In this document: positions 4,840-8,407 of the stretch, in pieces
Position numbering within the stretch: the stretch's first letter is position 1
Layout: each line of letters starts with the position of its first letter
Assembly (NCBI GenBank): GCA_009783805.1
Contig: WRCU01000049.1
Coordinates: forward strand, 1 to 8,407
Length of the DNA: 8,407 nt
Origin: Oscillospiraceae bacterium
GTDB taxonomy: Bacteria; Bacillota; Clostridia; WRCU01
Direction: 5' to 3'
Notes under the pieces: model-generated
What the model was told of the DNA's origin: nothing
The model's input: only the letters and a program-made list of their open reading frames with translations
Database searches by the model: none
Program-made: the position numbers and the translations under genes

Positions 4840-7476
4840 ATGAGATGGTTCCGGAACCTGAGGGTAGGCAGCAAGCTATTGCTCTCATACCTCACGATAG
4901 TCGTCATAGTGGCCGGGGCCGGGCTATTCGTCATGAACAACATGAGGGTGATAAACGACGCCTATTCCGACGCCATGGAACAGACAAGCCGGCGCGTCTC
5001 CTCCATCCTGGACTCGAAGGCGAACCTGGCCGACGCCCGCGTCTACATGCGTGAGCTGCTGCATGTGGGCAATACGGAGCATAACATGGTCATGCTGACC
5101 GAGAAGCTGGAGGAAAGCATCGCCGCGCTGGAGTACAGCCTGAACGAGCTGTATGAGATAGCGTTCGACCAGGTGCGCGAGGAGGTGCTCAGGGTGCTGC
5201 CGGTGGTGGCCGCCCTGAGGGAAGGCATAGTCGACGCGGTGGAGATCCTGTTCAAGGTGCAGGACTTCTCCGCGGGCAACCCGGAGTTCATCGAGTCGCT
5301 GGTCGAGGTCGAGCGGAGGATGGCCTTCCTGGAGATCACTTACACCAATGAGATAGTGGGCTTGGTGGAGGAGATATCGGGGCTGGCGATAAGCATCCTG
5401 GGATCCCTCGCCGCGGACAACGGGGCGATGGCCGACAGGTCGCTCTTGGTGACGGTCACGATGATCATGGCCTCCGCGATGCTGTTCCTCGCCATGGCGT
5501 TCTACATACCCGGCACCATAAGCAAGCCGATAGCCGCCCTCACGGAATTCATGAAGAAGGCGAGCCTGACGGGCGACATGACGCGGACCGAACGGGACAA
5601 CGAGATAGTCGACGAATGCTACCGTTATAAAGATGAGATCAGCATCTGCATCAGGCACGTCTCCTCGTTCGTCTGGAGGATGGCGGAGATCGAGGCCAAC
5701 CTGCAGAAGGTGGCGGGCGGCGACCTGAACGCCGACGTCGAGGCGCTTTCGGAGGTCGACACCATGGGAAAGTCACTCCGGACGATGATAGACAACCTCG
5801 ACGGGATGTTCGACAAGGTGCGCCAGTCGGCCGCCAAGGCCGAGGCGGCCGCCCACGCCAAGAGCAACTTCCTGGCGAACATGAGCCACGAGATACGCAC
5901 GCCGATAAACGCGGTCATCGGCATGGCCAAGATAGGGAAGGCCTCCCCGGACATGGAGAGGAAGGACTATTGCTTCAAGAAAGTGGAGAACGCGTCGAAC
6001 CACCTGCTGTACGTCATCAACGACATCCTGGACATGTCCAAGATCGAGGCCGACAAGTTCGACCTCTCGAACGCCGAGTTCGAGTTCGACAGGCTGATGC
6101 GGCGGGTGGTGGACATAGTGGGGTTCCGCGCGAACGAGAGGGGGCAAAGGCTATGCGTCCGCAGCGTGGGCAAGATCCCGCGCTTCCTCGTGGGTGACGA
6201 CCACAGGCTCGCGCAGGTCATGACGAACCTTCTGTCCAACGCGACCAAGTTCACGCCGGAGGGCGGCGTCATAACGATAGAGACGCGCATGCTGGGCGAG
6301 GAGGACGGGCTGTGCCGCCTGCAGGTGAACGTCATCGACAACGGGATCGGCATGGACGAGGAGCAGAAAGGGCGCATATTCAAGTCGTTCGAGCAGGCGG
6401 AGCAAAGCACCACGCGCAAGTTCGGCGGCACGGGGCTGGGCCTCTCGATATCGAAGCGGATCGTCGAGCTCATGGGGGGCGAGATCTGGGTGGACTCGAA
6501 GCCCGGCGAGGGGTCCACCTTCTCGTTCACGGTGAGCATGCAGAAGGGGCAGAAGGGCGTCCAGATATTCAGGGCCGCGAAGTCCCCGGCCAAGACGTTC
6601 AGGCTGCTGGCGGTGGACGACGAGCCCGAGGTGAGGAGGTTCTTCGCCGAGACCTCGGAGGAGCTGGGCATAGGCTGCGACGTCGCCTCGAGCGGCGAGG
6701 AGGCGCTGGACATACTCAGGGGCGGCGGCTACGGCACGTACGACTTCTACTTCTTCGACTGGAAGCTGCCCGGCATCAACGGGATCGAGCTGGCCAGGAG
6801 GGTGCACGCCGAGTCGGAGGAGCCGCCGGTGACGGCCGTCTTCTCCGCCATCGACTGGGACGTCATGAAGGACGAGGCGAAGGGGATGGGGATCGTGAAG
6901 TTCCTGCCGAAGCCCCTCCTGCGCATAGACATAGAGGAGTTCATCAACTCGGCGCTGGAGGCCGGATTGGAGGACGACGCGGAGGCCGGCGAGCTGGCGG
7001 ACGACTACAGCGGCTACAAGGTGCTCCTGGCCGAGGACATAGAGATCAACCGCGAGATCGTGCTGGCGCTGCTGGAGCCCACGAACATCGAGGTGGTCTG
7101 CGCCGAGAACGGCAGCCAGGCGCTGAGCCTGTTCGAGGCCTCGCCCGCCGAGTTCGACGTTATACTCATGGACGTGCAGATGCCCGTCATGGACGGGTAT
7201 GAGGCCACCAAGCAGATCAGGTCCCTCGGGGTGCCGGAGGCGACGTCGGTGCCGATCATCGCGATGACGGCGAACGTGTTCCGCGACGACGTGGAGAGCT
7301 GCCTCCAGGCCGGAATGGACGACCACATAGGCAAGCCGATCGACTTCAACGACGTGATGGCGCGGATGAGGAAGTACCTGACGATGAAGCAGATGAGGGC
7401 GGTGAAGGCGATGAAGGCGGCCGGCGCGGTGGGGAGGGGGGAGCCGCGCCCGGCGGCCGTGACGGCGGGCGCGTAA
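4840..7476 (+). CDS. Membrane hybrid sensor histidine kinase with two receiver domains
   Basis: The product is 878 residues. In order: basic start and TM1 (about 13-33); extracytoplasmic helical sensor domain resembling a four-helix-bundle ligand domain (34-200); TM2 (202-224); HAMP start TISKPI (226-231), then a linker and a second HAMP-like block (about 284-325, KVAGGDL); HisKA with S-H350-E-I-R-T-P; HATPase with N463-L-L-S-N467, D500-N-G-I-G and G529-G-T-G-L-G; receiver 1 (about 586-708) with DD593-594, Asp640, Ser669 and Lys691; receiver 2 (726-850) with ED732-733, Asp778, Thr810 and Lys832. It should autophosphorylate His350 and pass phosphate to its receivers. There is no Hpt domain and no DNA-binding output, so a separate Hpt or regulator elsewhere must finish the relay. 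The Ala/Gly-rich tail (about 855-878) is poorly structured. It lies 114 bases after the hemerythrin gene, its probable operon partner. Confidence 0.95.
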   Translation: MRWFRNLRVGSKLLLSYLTIVVIVAGAGLFVMNNMRVINDAYSDAMEQTSRRVSSILDSKANLADARVYMRELLHVGNTEHNMVMLTEKLEESIAALEYSLNELYEIAFDQVREEVLRVLPVVAALREGIVDAVEILFKVQDFSAGNPEFIESLVEVERRMAFLEITYTNEIVGLVEEISGLAISILGSLAADNGAMADRSLLVTVTMIMASAMLFLAMAFYIPGTISKPIAALTEFMKKASLTGDMTRTERDNEIVDECYRYKDEISICIRHVSSFVWRMAEIEANLQKVAGGDLNADVEALSEVDTMGKSLRTMIDNLDGMFDKVRQSAAKAEAAAHAKSNFLANMSHEIRTPINAVIGMAKIGKASPDMERKDYCFKKVENASNHLLYVINDILDMSKIEADKFDLSNAEFEFDRLMRRVVDIVGFRANERGQRLCVRSVGKIPRFLVGDDHRLAQVMTNLLSNATKFTPEGGVITIETRMLGEEDGLCRLQVNVIDNGIGMDEEQKGRIFKSFEQAEQSTTRKFGGTGLGLSISKRIVELMGGEIWVDSKPGEGSTFSFTVSMQKGQKGVQIFRAAKSPAKTFRLLAVDDEPEVRRFFAETSEELGIGCDVASSGEEALDILRGGGYGTYDFYFFDWKLPGINGIELARRVHAESEEPPVTAVFSAIDWDVMKDEAKGMGIVKFLPKPLLRIDIEEFINSALEAGLEDDAEAGELADDYSGYKVLLAEDIEINREIVLALLEPTNIEVVCAENGSQALSLFEASPAEFDVILMDVQMPVMDGYEATKQIRSLGVPEATSVPIIAMTANVFRDDVESCLQAGMDDHIGKPIDFNDVMARMRKYLTMKQMRAVKAMKAAGAVGRGEPRPAAVTAGA

Positions 7477-7499
7477 GGCGGCCGTGACGGCGGGCCCGT
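7452..7499 (+). repeat. Imperfect tandem duplication spanning the kinase stop codon
   Basis: A 23-base unit at 7452-7474 recurs at 7477-7499 with one mismatch (period 25; units begin GGCGGCCGTGACGGCGGGC). Copy 1 encodes the end of the kinase up to the first base of the TAA stop. Copy 2 follows directly and contributes to the hairpin at 7490-7508. It looks like a local slippage or unequal-exchange duplication. Confidence 0.75.
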
Positions 7500-7519
7500 G
7501 CGGCCCGCGCGATGGTTTT
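7490..7519 (+). terminator. Possible weak terminator after the kinase gene
   Basis: GCGGGCC and GGCCCGC form a perfect 7-base stem with a 5-base loop (7490-7508). A TTTT run follows at 7516-7519, but only after seven unrelated bases. It is well placed to end the hemerythrin-kinase transcript, but the gap and short T run make it a poor intrinsic terminator. Confidence 0.4.
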
Positions 7520-7581
7520 GGAACTTTGCCCGGCACCATCCGTCATATCACTTAAATGACATGGACGGGGGCTGCGCAAGG

Positions 7582-7743
7582 ATGGATAGGACCGTGATCA
7601 TATTCGCGATATTCACGATATGCATGATACTGATCGCCTCGTGCGGCCGCTCGGCCAAGGCGACGGTGATGGATGGGGCGGAGTCCGATTCCGCCGTCGG
7701 CGGCTCCGGGGCTATGGTCCCGGAGCCGCGGCCAGCGCCCTGA
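7582..7743 (+). CDS. Small putative lipoprotein
   Basis: The 53-residue product starts MDRTV, has a hydrophobic stretch (Val5-Ala19) and ends the signal with L-I-A-S-C21-G, a good lipobox. Signal peptidase II would leave a mature peptide of about 33 residues beginning with lipidated Cys21, followed by a Gly/Ser/Ala/Pro-rich segment without recognisable fold. ATA codons for Ile match the long genes, which supports a real gene. The ribosome binding site is weak: GGGGG lies about 11 bases before ATG 7582. An in-frame ATG at 7561 would add seven residues and has no better site. Small Gly-Pro-rich lipoproteins of this size resemble entericidin or LPS-assembly small lipoproteins only in general form; I assign no function. 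Its last 32 bases overlap the 3' end of the opposing PseG-like gene. Confidence 0.55.
   Translation: MDRTVIIFAIFTICMILIASCGRSAKATVMDGAESDSAVGGSGAMVPEPRPAP
7700..7729. terminator. Perfect hairpin in the tail-to-tail gene overlap
   Basis: GCGGCTCCGGG and CCCGGAGCCGC pair perfectly over 11 bases around an 8-base loop that contains the PseG-like stop codon (TAG on the minus strand, 7714-7712). The hairpin lies inside the coding ends of two converging genes and has no T run on either side. It may act as a bidirectional or Rho-assisted terminator, or protect the 3' ends of both messages. Confidence 0.5.
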
Positions 7744-8407
7744 CGATCCGGGCCTGACCGTCGAACCTGAGGGGCGCGTATGGCGCGGCCTTATTTATGA
7801 GCCTAACCCAAGGCACCCCATCCATCCGGAACCCCGCCGCCGTGGCGTCCAAGGGCTCCATCCCCAGATCCCGCAGCGCCGGGAGCGCGCACAGCTGATT
7901 ACCGACGACCGCGATGGGGACCATAGGGGTGCCGCAGCTCAGGAGCTCATTCACCGTCTGGCCCGCGGCGCTTATCGCGACGTCCGCGCCGAGCATCAGG
8001 CTTCGCATCCCGGAGGCCGACAGCGACTTGAACAGCTCCGTCATCCCGTCGGCCGCGGCCTCCGCGGCTCCCGAATCCCCGTATCCGGGCCCTAGCACCG
8101 CCGTTTTCCTTGCCCTAGGGTACTCCCGCGCGAGCATCGACAGCAGCCAAGGGGTCATGCCTAGAACGTCCGAGCCGCCCATCGTGACCATGATGGTGAG
8201 CCCTAGGCCGCCGCACGCGGCCTTCCTCGGGCCCGCGGGCCTGGGCGGGGCCGGGGCGCGGAACTCCGGGCGCACTATCGCGTATTCGGCCCCCCCGAAC
8301 AAGGTCGACCCCTCAGCCAGGTCGTACGGCAGCCTGTCGCCGCATATGGAGGGGTTCACCACCATGCCGCGGGGATACCTGACGCGCATGTAGTCGTCTA
8401 TGTAGGC
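7712..8407 (-). CDS. pseG: PseG-like UDP-sugar hydrolase, N-terminus cut by the window edge
   Basis: The visible 231 residues are in an open frame to the right edge (reading AYIDDYMRVRYP before the first internal Met), so the start is outside. Motifs match PseG and its GT-B relatives in order: I-D-D-Y, then V-N-P, then G-G-A-E-Y-A-I-V-R-P-E-F-R, then V-T-M-G-G-S-D, and near the end L-G-A-D-V-A-I-S-A-A-G-Q-T with E-L, G-T-P and a V-G-N-Q tail, the C-terminal nucleotide-binding segment. PseG hydrolyses the UDP-linked 2,4-diacetamido-2,4,6-trideoxy-L-altrose precursor to the free sugar in the pseudaminic acid pathway, in the cytosol. A legionaminic-type or spore-coat-polysaccharide (SpsG) relative is the main alternative; the missing N-terminal catalytic part prevents a firm choice. 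It is on the same strand as the sugar operon to the left, separated by the hemerythrin-kinase genes. Confidence 0.8.
   Translation of the reverse strand, partial: AYIDDYMRVRYPRGMVVNPSICGDRLPYDLAEGSTLFGGAEYAIVRPEFRAPAPPRPAGPRKAACGGLGLTIMVTMGGSDVLGMTPWLLSMLAREYPRARKTAVLGPGYGDSGAAEAAADGMTELFKSLSASGMRSLMLGADVAISAAGQTVNELLSCGTPMVPIAVVGNQLCALPALRDLGMEPLDATAAGFRMDGVPWVRLINKAAPYAPLRFDGQARIVRALAAAPGP

Noticed and set aside
4924..5658. A 244-codon minus-strand frame opposite the kinase sensor domain
   Set aside because: His/Asp/Val-rich composition of a shadow frame; the plus-strand product has membrane helices and HAMP motifs in the same bases.
6151..7539. A 462-codon open frame on the minus strand, opposite the kinase
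   Set aside because: It is the antisense shadow of GC-rich coding DNA: Arg/His/Leu/Val-rich with no domain or ribosome binding site, while the plus strand has every kinase and receiver motif.

Overview
The window is GC-rich bacterial DNA. Translation signals are clear: AGGAGG-type ribosome binding sites sit 6 bases before three of the starts. Codon use is unusual for such GC-rich DNA, with many ATA (Ile) and AGG (Arg) codons in the long genes. The gene content (bacteriohemerythrin, hybrid sensor kinase, nonulosonate-type sugar enzymes, lipobox protein) suggests an anaerobic or microaerophilic bacterium with a glycosylated surface or flagellum. A Synergistota-like or similar anaerobe would fit, but this is an inference and I hold the lineage loosely.

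Layout. At the left edge (2-196, +) is the 3' end of a PIN-domain toxin gene interrupted by an in-frame TAA. Converging on it is a minus-strand operon read from 3837 down to 239: a GNAT acetyltransferase, a Gfo/Idh/MocA oxidoreductase, a sialidase-fold protein and a Fic AMP-transferase. The gaps between these genes are 42, 44 and 18 bases. A 447-base divergent regulatory region (3838-4284) follows. It is partly AT-rich and carries 17-base-spaced repeats and palindromes. To its right, on the plus strand, are a single-domain bacteriohemerythrin and a large hybrid histidine kinase with two receiver domains. After the kinase come a short duplication with a hairpin and a small putative lipoprotein gene. 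The lipoprotein gene ends tail-to-tail inside the 3' end of a minus-strand PseG-like gene, which runs off the right edge.

How they may work together. PseG removes UDP from the nucleotide-linked precursor of pseudaminic-type nonulosonic acids. A GNAT, an NAD(P)-dependent sugar oxidoreductase and a sialidase-fold protein are all plausible partners in making or tailoring such sugars. The plus-strand hemerythrin/kinase pair lies between the two sugar-gene blocks and looks like an oxygen, redox or diiron-linked signalling module with no output regulator in view. The most notable oddities are the sialidase's first catalytic arginine replaced by serine (FRIP to FSIP), an A8 tract in the Fic gene, the broken PIN gene, and the repeat array upstream of the sugar operon. 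I see no CRISPR array, tRNA, rRNA, insertion sequence or complete unknown defence system.
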